DNA of 64,000 bases from Archivesica marissinica (lineage: Eukaryota; Mollusca; Bivalvia; Venerida; Vesicomyidae), in contig CM026391.1 in the NCBI GenBank assembly GCA_014843695.1, positions 39,292,768-39,356,767 on the forward strand. The letters are read 5' to 3'. Position numbers and translations under genes: made by a program. Of the stretch, positions 38,379 through 51,760 are shown one piece after another. The notes below the pieces were generated by a model. The model did no database searches. It was given only the letters and a program-made list of their open reading frames with translations, and was not told the origin of the DNA. How positions within the stretch are numbered: position 1 is the stretch's first letter; each line of letters opens with the position of its first letter.

Positions 38379-41300
38379 TGCTGTACTGTACTATTCCACT
38401 GGGACATATATACATCTCTGCCAGAGTCTGTACTGTACTAGTCCACGGGTTCATATATACATCTCTGCCCGAGTCTGTACTGTACTATTCCACGGGATCA
38501 TATAAACATCACTGCCCCAGGCTCTACTGTACTTTTCCACGTGGTCATATATACATCTCTGCCCGAGGGTGTACTGTACTATTCCACGGGTAAATATATA
38601 CATCTCTGCCCGAGTATGTACTGTACTATTCCAGGGCTCATATATACATCTCTGCCCGAGCATGTACTGTACTATTCCACGGGTTCATATATACATCTCT
38701 GCCCGAGGCTGTACTGTACTATTCCACGGGTAAATATATACATCTCTGCCCGAGTATGTACTGTACTATTCCAGGGCTCATATATACATCTCTGCCCGAG
38801 TATGTACTGTACTATTCCACGGGGTCATATATATAGCTCTGCCCGAGGCTGTACTGTAAAGTTCCAAGTGGTCATATATACATCTCTGACTGGGTCTCAT
38901 CTATACTGTTTTACGAGGTCATAATTACATCTCTGCCCGAGGCTGTACTGTACTATTCTACGGGGTCATATATACATCTCTGACCGAGTATGTACTGTAC
39001 TATTCCACGGGGACATATATAAATCCCTGCCCGAGGCAGTACTGTACTATTCCTCGGGGTCATATATACATCTCTGCCCGATGCTGTACTGTACTATTCC
39101 ACGGGGACATATATACATCTCTGCCCGAGTCTGTATTGTACTCTTCCAAGGCGTCATATATACATCGCTGCCAGAGTCTGTACTCTACAATTTCACGGGG
39201 ACATATATACATCTCTGCCAGAGTATGTACTGTACTATTCCACGAGGTCATATATACATCTCTGCCCGAGTCTGTACTGTACTAGTCCACGAGGTCATAT
39301 ATACATCTCTGCCCGAGGATGTACTGTACTATTCCACGGGGTCAAATATATAGCTCTGACCGAGTATGTACTGTACTATTCCACGGGGTCATATATACAT
39401 CTCTGCCCGAGGCAGTACTGTACTATTCCACGGGGTCATATATACATCTCTTCCAGAGTCTGTACTGTACTATTCCACGGGGTCATATATACATCTCTGA
39501 CCGAGTCTGTACTGAACTATTCCATGGGGTAATATATACATCTCTGACCGAGTATGTACTCTACTATTCCACGAGGTCATATATACATCTCTGCCCGAGT
39601 ATGTACTTTACTCTTCCACGAGGTCATATATACATCTCTGACCGAGGCTGTAATGTACTATTCGACGCGGACATATAAACATCTCTGACCGTGTATGTAC
39701 TGTACTATTCCATGAGGTCATATATACATCTCTGACCGAGGCTGTACTGTACTATTCCAAGAGGACATATATACATCTCTGACCGAGGCTGTACTGTACT
39801 ATTCCACGAGGACATATATACATCTCTGCCCGAGGCTGTAGAGTACTATTCCACGAGGACATATATACCTCTCTGACTGAGTGTGTACTGTACTATTCCA
39901 CGAGGTCATATATATATAGCCTGACCCAGTATGTACTGTACTATTCCACGGGATCATATATACATCTCTGATCGATGCTGTACTGTACAATCCCACGAGG
40001 ACATATATACATCTCTGACCGAGTATGTACTGTACTATTCCACGAGGACATATATACATCTCTGACTGAGTCTGTACTGTACTCTTCCACGGGGACATAT
40101 ATACATCTCTGACCGAGGCTGTACTGTACTATTCCACGAGGTCATATATATAGGTCTGACCGAGGCTGTATTGTACTATTCCACGAGGACATATATACAT
40201 CTCTGACCTAGGCTGTACTCTACTATTCCACGAGGACATATATACATCTCTGATCTAAGCTGTACTGTACTATTCCACGAGGTCATATATACATCTCTGA
40301 CCGAATATATACTGTACTATTCCACGAGGTCATATACATCTCTGACTGAGTCTGTACTGTACTATTCCACGAGGTCATATATACATATCTGACTGAGTCT
40401 GTACTGTACTATTCCACGGGGTCATATATACATCTCTGACTGAGGCTGTACTGTACTATTCCACGAGGTCATATATACATCTCTGACTGAGTCTGTACTA
40501 TACTATTCCACGAGGTCAGATATACATCTCTGCCCGAGGCTGTACTGTACTATTCTAAGGGGTCATATATACATCTCTGACCTAGGCTGTACTGAACTTT
40601 TCCACGAGGACATATATACATCTCTGACCTAGGCTGTACTGTACTATTCCATGAGGTCATATATACATCTCTGACCGAGTATGTACTGTACTATTCCACG
40701 AGGTCATATATACATCTCTGACTGAGTCTGTACTGTACTATTCCACGAGGTCATATATACATCTGTAACTGAGTCTGTACTGTACTATTCCACGGGGTCA
40801 GATATACATCTCTGACCGAGGCTGTACTGTACTCTTCCACGAGGACATATATATAGCTCTGCCCGAGGCTGTACTGTACTATTCCACGAGGACATATATA
40901 CATCACTCAACGAGTATGTACTGTACTATTCCACGGGGTCATATATACATCTCTGACCTAGGCTGTACTGTACTAATCCACGAGGACATATAAACATCTC
41001 TGACCTAGGCTGTACTGTACCATTCCACGAGGTCATATATTTACATCTCTGACTGAGTCTGTACTGTAATTTTCCACGGGCTCATATATACATCTCTGCC
41101 CGAGTCTTTACTGTACTATTCCACGAGGTCATATATTCATCCCTGCCCGAGGCTGTACTGTACTATTCCACGGGGTCATACATACATCTCTGACCGAGGC
41201 TGTACTGTACTATTCCACGGGGTCATATATACATCTCTCACCGAGTATATACTGAACTATTCCACGGGGTCATATATATAGCTCTGACCGAGTATGTACT

Positions 41301-42829
41301 GTACTATTCCATGAGGTCATATATACATCTCTGCCCGAGTATGTACTGTAATATTCCACAGGGTCATATATATAGCTCTGACCTAGTATGTACTGTACTA
41401 TTCCATGAGGTCATATATATAACTCTGACCGAGGCTTTACTGTACTCTTCCACGAGGACATATACATCTCTGACCTAGGCTGTACTGTACTATTCCACGA
41501 GGTCATATATACATCTGTGACTGAATCTGTTCTGTACTATTCCACGGGGTCATATATACATCTCTGACCGAGGCTGTACTCTACTATTCCACGAGGACAT
41601 ATATATAGCTCTGCCCGATGCTGTACTGTACTATTCCCTGAGGACATATATACATCACTCATCGAGTATGTACTGTACTATTCCACGGGGTCATATATAC
41701 ATCTCTGACCTAGGCTGTACTCTACTATTCCACGAGGACATATATATAGCTCTGCCCGAGGCTGTACTGTACTATTCCACGAGGATATATATACATCTCT
41801 GCCAGATGCTGTACTGTAATATTCCACGGGGACATATATACATCTCTGACTGAGTCTGTACTGTACTATTTCACGGAGTCATATATACATCTCTGCCCGA
41901 GTCTGTATTGTACTATTCCAAGGGTTCATATATACATCCCTGCCAGAGTCTGTACTGTACTATTCCACGGGGTCATATATACATCTCTGACCGAGGCTGT
42001 ACTGTACTATTCCACGAGGACATATATATAGCTCTGCCCGAGGCTGTACTGTACTATTCCACGAGGACATATATACATCTCTGACCTAGGCTGTACTATA
42101 CTATTCCACGATGTCATATATACATCTCTGACTGAGTCTGTACTGTACTATTCCACGAGGTCATATATACATCTCTGACTGAGTCTGTACTGTACTATTC
42201 CACGAGGTCATATATACATAACTGACCGAGGCTGTACTCTACTATTACAGGAGGTCATATATACATCTCTGACTGAGTCTGTACTGTACTATTCCAAGGG
42301 GTCATATATACATCTCTGCCAGAACATGTACTGTACTATTCCACGGGGACATATATACATCTCTGACTGAGTCTGTACTGTACTATTTCAGGGGATCATA
42401 CATACATCTCTGACCGAGGCTGTACTGTACTATTCCACGGGGTCATATATACATCTCTCACCGAGTATATATTGTACTATTCCACGGGGTCATATATATA
42501 GCTCTGACCGAGTATATACTGTACTATTCCATGAGGTCATATATACATCTCTGCCCGAGTATGTACGGTACTATTCCACGGGGTCATATATATAGCTCTG
42601 ACCTAATATGTACTGTACTATTCCATGAGGTCATATATATGAATCTGACCGAGGCTGTACTGTACTATTCCACGAGGACATATATCCATCTCTGACCTAG
42701 GCTGTACTGTACTATTCCACGAGGACATATATACATCTTTGACTTAGGCTGTACTGTACTATTCCACGAGGTCATATATACATCTCTGACCGAGTATGTG
42801 CTGTACTCTTCCAAGGGTTCATATATACA
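38379..42829. repeat. 47-bp array without an obvious long higher-order unit
   Basis: Ordinary monomers with many GACCTAGGCTG and GACTGAGTCTG variants and TATATAGCTCT forms. I see short local repeats but no kilobase-scale duplication by eye, and no gene. Confidence 0.75.
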
Positions 42830-44860
42830 TCTCTGACCAAGGCTCTACTGTACTATTCCACGAGGATATATATACATCTCTGCCCGATGCTCTACTATAC
42901 TATTTCACGGGGACATATATACATCTCTGACTGATTCTGTACTGTACTATTTCACGGGGTCATATATACATCTATGCCCGAGTCTGTATTGTACTATTCC
43001 AAGGGGTCATATATACATCGCTGCCATAGTCTGTACTGTACTATTTCACGGGGACATATATACATCTCTGCCAGAGTCTGTACTGTACTATTCCACGGGG
43101 TCATATATACATCTCTGTCCGAGGCTGTACTGTACTCTTCCACGAGGTCATATATACATCACTGCCCGAGGCTGTACTGTACTATTCCACGTGGTCATAT
43201 ATATAGCTGTGACCGAGTATGTACTGTACTATTCCACGTGGTCATATATACATCTCTGTCCGAGGCTGTACTGTACTATTCCACGAGGTCATATATACAT
43301 CTCTGACCGAGTATGTACTGTACTCTTCCAAGGGGTCATATATACATCTCTGACCAAGGCTCTACTGTACTATTCCACGAGGATATATATACATCTCTGC
43401 CCGATGCTGTACTATACTATTTCACGGGGACATATATACATCTCTGACTGATTCTGTACTGTACTATTTCACGGGGTCATATATACATCTATGCCCGAGT
43501 CTGTATTGTACTATTCCAAGGGGTCATATATACATCGCTGCCAGAGTCTGTACTGTACTATTTCACGGGGACATATATACATCTCTGCCAGAGTCTGTAC
43601 TGTACTATTCCACGGGGTCATATATACATCTCTGTCCGAGGCTGTACTGTACTCTTCCACGAGGTGATATATACATCACTGCCCGAGGCTGTACTGTACT
43701 ATTCCACGTGGTCATATATATAGCTGTGACCGAGTATGTACTGTACTATTCCACGTGGTCATATATACATCTCTGTCCGAGGCTGTACTGTACTATTCCA
43801 CGGGTCATATATACATCTCTGCGAGTTGTGCTGTACTTTCCAGGGTTCATATATACATCTCTGACCAGGCTTACTGTACTATTCCACGGGTATATATACA
43901 TCTCTGCCGATGTTACTTACTATTTCACGGGGACATATATACATCTCTGACTGATTCTGTACTGTACTATTTCACGGGGTCATATATACATCTATGCCCG
44001 AGTCTGTATTGTACTATTCCAAGGGGTCATATATACATCGCTGCCATAGTCTGTACTGTACTATTTCACGGGGACATATATACATCTCTGCAGAGTCTGT
44101 ACTGTACTATTCCACGGGGTCATATATACATCTCTGTCCGAGGCTGTACTGTACTCTTCCACGAGGTCATATATACATCACTGCCCGAGGCTGTACTGTA
44201 CTATTCCACGTGGTCATATATATAGCTGTGACCGAGTATGTACTGTACTATTCCACGTGGTCATATATACATCTCTGTCCGAGGCTGTACTGTACTATTC
44301 CACGAGGTCATATATACATCTCTGACCGAGTATGTACTGTACTCTTCCAAGGGGTCATATATACATCTCTGACCAAGGCTCTACTGTACTATTCCACGAG
44401 GATATATATACATCTCTGCCCGATGCTGTACTATACTATTTCACGGGGACATATATACATCTCTGACTGATTCTGTACTGTACTATTTCACGGGGTCATA
44501 TATACATCTATGCCCGAGTCTGTATTGTACTATTCCAAGGGGTCATATATACATCGCTGCCAGAGTCTGTACTGTACTATTTCACGGGGACATATATACA
44601 TCTCTGCCAGAGTCTGTACTGTACTATTCCACGGGGTCATATATACATCTCTGTCCGAGGCTGTACTGTACTCTTCCACGAGGTGATATATACATCACTG
44701 CCCGAGGCTGTACTGTACTATTCCACGTGGTCATATATATAGCTGTGACCGAGTATGTACTGTACTATTCCACGTGGTCATATATACATCTCTGTCCGAG
44801 GCTGTACTGTACTATTCCACGGGGTCATATATACATCTCTGCCAGAGTCTGTACTGTACT
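42830..44860. repeat. 517-bp (11-monomer) higher-order repeat, four copies
   Basis: The variant CTATGCCCGAGTCTGTATTG occurs near 42973, 43490, 43993 and 44509, spacings of 517, 503 and 516. 517 is exactly 11 x 47. The short third spacing is caused by clustered small deletions at 43801-43925. Copies otherwise match almost base for base. Confidence 0.88.
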
Positions 44861-45249
44861 ATTCCACGGGGTCATATATACATCTCTGACCGACGCTGTA
44901 CTCTACTATTCCACGGGGTCATATATACATCTCTCACCGAGTATATACTGTACTATTCCACGGGGTCATATATATAGCTCTGACCGAGTATGTACTCTAC
45001 TAATCCATGAGGTCATATATACATCTCTGCCCGAGTATTTACTGTACTATTCCACGAGGACATATATATAGCTCTGCGAGAGGCTGTACTGTACTATTCC
45101 ACGAGGACATATATACATCACTCATCGAGTATGTAGTGTACTATTCCACGGGGTCATATATACATCTCTGATCTAGGCTGTACTGTACTATTCCACGAGG
45201 ACATATATACATCTCTGACCTAGGCTGTACTGTACTATTCCACGAGGTC

Positions 45250-48200
45250 ATATATACATCTCTGACTGAGTATGTACTGTACTATTCCACGGGGTCATAC
45301 ATTCATCTCTGACCGAGGCTCTACTGTACTATTCCATGAGGATATATATACATCTCTGACTGAGTCTGTACTGTACTATTCCACGGGGTCATATATACAT
45401 CTCTGACCGAGGCTGTACTGTACTATTCCACGAGGACAATATATATAGCTCTGCCCGATGCTGTACTGTACTATTTCACGGGGACATATATACATCTCTG
45501 ACTGTGTCTGTACTGTACTATTTCACGGGGTCATATATACATCTCTGCCCGAGTCTGTATTGTACTATTCCAAGGGGTCATATATACATCGCTGCCAGAG
45601 TCTGTACTGAACTATTTCACGGGGTCATATATACATCTCTGCCCGAGTCTGTACTGTACTATTCCACGAGGTCATATATACATCACTGCCCGAGGCTGTA
45701 CTGTACTCTTCCACGTGGTCATATATATAGCTCTGACCGAGTATGTACCTTACTATTCCACGGGGTCATATATACATCTCTGCCCGAGGCTGTACTGTAC
45801 TCTTCCACGGGGTCATATATACATCTCTGCCAGAGTCTGTACTGTACTATTCCACGGGGTCATATATACATCTCTGACCGAGGCTGTACTCTACTATTCC
45901 ACGGGGTCATATATATATCTCTGCCCGAGGCTGTACCGTACTATTCCAGGAGGTCATATATATATAGCTCTAACCTAGTATGTAATGTACTATTCCATGA
46001 GGTCATATATAAAGCTCTGACCGACGCTATACCGTACTATTCCACGAGGACATATATACATCTCTGACCTAGGCTGTACTGTACTATTCCACGAGGACAT
46101 ATATATAGCTCTGCCCGAGTATGTACTGTACTATTCCACGGGGACATATAAACATCCCTGCCCGAGGCTGTATTGTACTATTCCAAGGGGTCATATATAC
46201 ATCTCTGCCCGAGTATGTACTGTACTATTCCACGGGGACATATATACATCCCTGCCCGAGGTTGTAACGTACTATTCCACGAGGACATATATACATCTCT
46301 GACCTAGGCTGTACTGTACTATTCCACTAGGTCATATATACATTATCTGACCTAATATGTACTGTACTATTCCACGAGGTCATATATACATCTCTGACTG
46401 AGTCTGTACTGTACTATTCCACGAGGTGATATATACATCTCTGACCGAGGCTGTACTGTACTCTTCCACGAGGACATATATATAGCTCTGCCCAAGGCTG
46501 TACTGTACTATTCCACGAGGACATATATACATCACTCATCGAGTATGTACTGTACCATTCCACGAGGTCATATATACATCTCTGCCCGAGGCTGTCCTGT
46601 ACTATTCCACGAGGTCATATATACATCTCTGCCTGAGAATGTACTGTACTATTCCACGGGGTCATATATACATCTCTGCCCGAGAATGTACTGTACTATT
46701 CCACGGGGTCATATATATAGCTTTGCCAGAGGCTGGACTGTACTATTCCACGGGGTCAAATATACATCTCTGACTGAGTCGGTAAGGTACTATTCCACGG
46801 GGTCATATATACATCTCTGCCCGAGTATGTACTGTACTATTCCACGGAGTCATATATACATCTCTGCCCGAGGCTGTAATGTACTATTCCACGGGGTCAT
46901 ATATACATCTCTAACCGAGTATATACTGTACTATTCCAAGGGGTCATATATATAGCTCTGACCGAGTATGTACTGTACTATTCCATGAGGTCATATATAC
47001 ATCTCTGTCCGAGTATGTACTCTACTATTCCACGGGGTCATATATATAGCTCTGACCTAGTATGTACTGTACTATTCCAAGAGGTCATATATATAGCTCT
47101 GACCGAGGCTGTACCGTACTATTCCACGAGGACATATACACATCTCTGACCTAGGCTGTACTGTACTATTCCACGAGGACATATATATAGCTCTGCCCGA
47201 GTATGTACTGTACTATTCGACGGGGACATATATACATCCCTGCCCGAGGCTGTATTGTACTATTCCACGGGGTCATATATACATCTCTGAACGAGGCTAT
47301 ACTGTACTATTCCACGAGGACATATATATAGCTCTGCCCAAGGCTGTACTGTACTATTCCACGAGGACATATATACATCACTCATCGAGTATGTACTGTA
47401 CTATTCCACGAGGTCATATATACATCTCTGCCCGAGGCTGTACTGTACTATTCCACGAGGTCATATATACATCTCTGCCCGAGAATGTACTGTACTATTC
47501 CACGGGGTCATATATATAGCTTTGCCTGAGGCTGTACTGTACTATTCCACGGGGTCATATATACATCTCTGACTGAGTCGGTAAGGTACTATTCCACGAG
47601 GTCATATATACATCTCTGCCCGAGTATGTACTCTACTATTCCATGGGGTCATATATACATCTCTACATGAGGCTGTACTGTACTCTTCCACGGGGTCATA
47701 TATACATCTCTGCCCGAAGCTGTACTGTACTATTCCACGAGGTCATATATACATCTCTGACTGAGTATGTACTGTACTATTCCATGAGGTCATATATATA
47801 GCTCTCACCGAGTATGTACTGTACTATTCCACGAGGACATATATACATCTCTGACCTAGGCTGTACTGTACTATTCCACGAGGACATATATATAGCTCTG
47901 CCCGAGTATGTACTGTACTATTCCACGGGGACATATAAACATCCCTGCCCGAGGCTGTATTGTACTATTCCAAGGGGTCATATATACATCTCTGCCCGAG
48001 TATGTACTGTACTATTCCACGGGGACATATATACATCCCTGCCCGAGGTTGTAACGTACTATTCCACGAGGACATATATACATCTCTGACCTAGGCTGTA
48101 CTGTACTATTCCACTGGGTCATATATACATTATCTGACCTAATATGTACTGTACTATTCCACGAGGTCATATATACATCTCTGACTGAGTCTGTACTGTA

Positions 48201-49680
48201 CTATTCCACGAGGTGATATATACATCTCTGACCGAGGCTGTACTGTACTCTTCCACGAGGACATATATATAGCTCTGCCCAAGGCTGTACTGTACTATTC
48301 CACGAGGACATATATACATCACTCATCGAGTATGTACTGTACCATTCCACGAGGTCATATATACATCTCTGCCCGAGGCTGTCCTGTACTATTCCACGAG
48401 GTCATATATACATCTCTGCCTGAGAATGTACTGTACTATTCCACGGGGTCATATATACATCTCTGCCCGAGAATGTACTGTACTATTCCACGGGGTCATA
48501 TATATAGCTTTGCCAGAGGCTGGACTGTACTATTCCACGGGGTCAAATATACATCTCTGACTGAGTCGGTAAGGTACTATTCCACGGGGTCATATATACA
48601 TCTCTGCCCGAGTATGTACTGTACTATTCCACGGAGTCATATATACATCTCTGCCCGAGGCTGTAATGTACTATTCCACGGGGTCATATATACATCTCTA
48701 ACCGAGTATATACTGTACTATTCCAAGGGGTCATATATATAGCTCTGACCGAGTATGTACTGTACTATTCCATGAGGTCATATATACATCTCTGTCCGAG
48801 TATGTACTCTACTATTCCACGGGGTCATATATATAGCTCTGACCTAGTATGTACTGTACTATTCCAAGAGGTCATATATACATCTCTGACTGAGTATGTA
48901 CTGTACTATTCCACGGGGTCATACATTCATCTCTGACCGAGGCTCTACTGTACTATTCCATGAGGATATATATACATCTCTGACTGAGTCTGTACTGTAC
49001 TATTCCACGGGGTCATATATACATCTCTGACCGAGGCTGTACTGTACTATTCCACGAGGACAATATATATAGCTCTGCCCGATGCTGTACTGTACTATTT
49101 CACGGGGACATATATACATCTCTGACTGTGTCTGTACTGTACTATTTCACGGGGTCATATATACATCTCTGCCCGAGTCTGTATTGTACTATTCCAAGGG
49201 GTCATATATACATCGCTGCCAGAGTCTGTACTGAACTATTTCACGGGTCATATACATCTCTGCCCGAGTCTGTACTGTACTATTCCACGAGGTCATATAT
49301 ACATCACGCCCGAGGCTGTACTGTACTCTTCCACGGGTCATATATATAGCTCTGACCGAGTATGTACCTTACTATTCACGGGGTCATATATACATCTCTG
49401 CCCGAGGCTGTACTGTACTCTTCCACGGGGTCATATATACATCTCTGCCAGAGTCTGTACTGTACTATTCCACGGGGTCATATACATCTCTGACGAGGCT
49501 GTACTCTACTATTCCACGGGGTCATATTATATCTCTGCCCGAGGCTGTACCGTACTATTCCAGGAGGTCATATGATATTAGCTCTAACCTAGTATGTAAT
49601 GTACTATTCCATGAGGTCTATATAAAAGCTCTGACGACGCTATACCGTACTATTCCACGGGGTCATATATACATCTCTGA
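45250..49680. repeat. Duplicated blocks in the order A-B-C-B'-A' within the 47-bp array
   Basis: B (about 46094-47090) matches B' (47881-48870) at offset 1787, 38 monomers plus 1. A (about 45250-46070) matches A' (about 48870-49680) at offset about 3620. All copies are in the same orientation, so this is not an inverted repeat. The A' copy has an unusual density of small deletions (49240-49640). Confidence 0.78.
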
Positions 49681-49800
49681 CCTAGGCTGTACTGTACTAT
49701 TCCACGAGGACATATATATATCTCTGACTGAGTTTGTACTGTACTATTCCACGGGGTCATATATACATCTCTGACCGAGGCTGTATTGTACTATTCCAAG

Positions 49801-49876
49801 GGTTTTTGTTTGGGTTGTTGTTTTGGGGTTTTTTGGGTTGTTGTTTTTGGGGTTTTTTTGTGTTTGTTTTTGGGGT
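49801..49876 (+). repeat. G/T-only tract inserted in satellite, first
   Basis: About 76 bases containing only G and T on the plus strand, with repeated GGGTTGTTGTTTTGGGG. It splits the GGGG of one monomer (CCAAGG ... GGGGTCATA) and adds about 72 bases to the array. It could be a real low-complexity insertion or a base-calling artefact. Confidence 0.8.
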
Positions 49877-51154
49877 CATATATACATCTCTGCCAAGTAT
49901 GTACTGTACTATTCCACGGGGTCATATATACATCCCTGCCCGAGGTTGTAATGTACTATTCCACGGGGTCATATATACATCTCTGACGTAGTATGTACTG
50001 TATTATTCCACTGGGTCATATATAAATTTCTGACCTATTATGTACTGTACTTTTACACGGGGTCATATATACATCTCTGACGAGTATGTACTGTACTATT
50101 CCACGGGGTGATATATACATCTCTGACCGAGGCTGTACTGTACTATTCCACGGGATCATATATATAGCCCTGCCCGAGTATGTACTTTACTATTCCACGG
50201 CTCATATATACATCTCTGCCCGAGTATGTACTGTACTATTCCACGGGGTCATATATATATAGCTCTGCCCGAGGCTGTACTGTAAAGTTCCAAGTGGTCA
50301 TATAAACATCTGTTACTGAGTCTGTACTATACTATTCCACGAGGTCATATATACATCTCTACCAGAGGTTGTACTGTACTATTCTACGGGGTCATATATA
50401 CATCTCTGACCGAGTATGTTCTGTACTATTCCACGGGGACATAGATACATCCCTGCCCTAGGCTGTACTGTACTATTCCACGGGGTCATATATACATCTC
50501 TGCCCGAGGCTGTACTGTACTCTTCCACGGGGACATATAAACATCTCTGATTGAGTCTGTACTGTACTATTTCACGGGGTCATATATACATCTCTGCCCG
50601 AGTCTGTATTGTACTAATCCAAGGGGTCATATATACATCTCTGCCAGAGTCTGTACTGTACTATTTCACGGGGACATATATACATCTCTGCCAGAGTCTG
50701 TACTGTACTATTCCACGAGGTCATATATACATCTCTGCCTGAGTCTGTAATGTACTATTCCACAGTGTCATATATATAGCTCTCACTGAGTATGTATTGT
50801 ACTATTCCACGGGGTCATATATATAGCTCTCCCCGAGTCTGTACTGTACTATTCCACGGGGTCATATATATAGCTCTCACCGAGTATGTACTGTACTATT
50901 CCATGGGGTCATATATTCATCTCTGCCAGAGTATGTACTGTACTATTCCACGGGGTCATATATACATCTCTGCCCGAGGCTGTACTGTACTTTTCCATGG
51001 GGTCATATATACATCTCTGACAGAGTATGTACTGTACTATTCCATGGTGTCATATATACATCTCTGACTGAGGCTGTGCTTACTATTCCACTGGGTAGTC
51101 ATATATACATCTCTGACAGAGTCTGTACTGTACTATTCCACGGGGTCATATATA

Positions 51155-51248
51155 TTTTTGGGTTGTTGTTTTGGGGTTTTTGTTGGGTTGTTGTTTTGGG
51201 GTTTTTTTGGGGTGTTGTTTTGGGTTTTTTGGGGTGTGTTTTGGGGTT
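51155..51248 (+). repeat. G/T-only tract inserted in satellite, second
   Basis: 94 bases of only G and T between TCATATATA and CATCTCTGCC of a normal monomer. The length is exactly two monomers (2 x 47), so the array phase is unchanged. It shares GGGTTGTTGTTTTGGGG with the first tract 1.35 kb to the left. Confidence 0.8.
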
Positions 51249-51371
51249 CATCTCTGCCAGAGTATGTACTGTACTTTTCACGGGGTCATATATACATCTC
51301 TGACCGAGTATGTACTTTAATATTCCACGGGGTCATATATACATCTCTGACCGAGGCTGTACTGTACTATT

Positions 51372-51760
51372 CCACGGGTCATATATATATCTCTGACTGA
51401 GTATGTACTGTACTATTCCACGAGGTCATATATACATCTCTGACTGAGTCTGTACTGTACTATTCCACGAGGTCATATATACATCTCTGACCGAGTATGT
51501 ACTGTACTATTCCACGGGGTCATATATACATATCTGACCGAGGCTGTACTGTACTATTCCACGGGTCATATATACATCTCTGACTGAGTCTGTACTGTAC
51601 TATTCCACGAGGTCATATATACATCTCTGACTGAGTCTGTACTGTACTATTCCACGAGGTCATATATACATCTCTGACCGAGTATGTACTGTACTATTCC
51701 ACGGGGTCATATATACATATCTGACCGAGGCTGTACTGTACTATTCCACGGGTCATATAT
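51372..51760. repeat. 187-bp four-monomer repeat, about two to three copies
   Basis: The shortened motif CCACGGGTCATAT, which lacks one G, occurs at about 51372, 51559 and 51746, spaced 187 bp (4 x 47 minus 1), with identical monomer order between. Confidence 0.85.

Noticed and set aside
49801..51248. Telomere-like repeat in the G/T tracts
   Set aside because: GGGTT occurs but not as a regular TTAGGG or similar unit. There is no A in the tracts, and the spacing between G runs is irregular.
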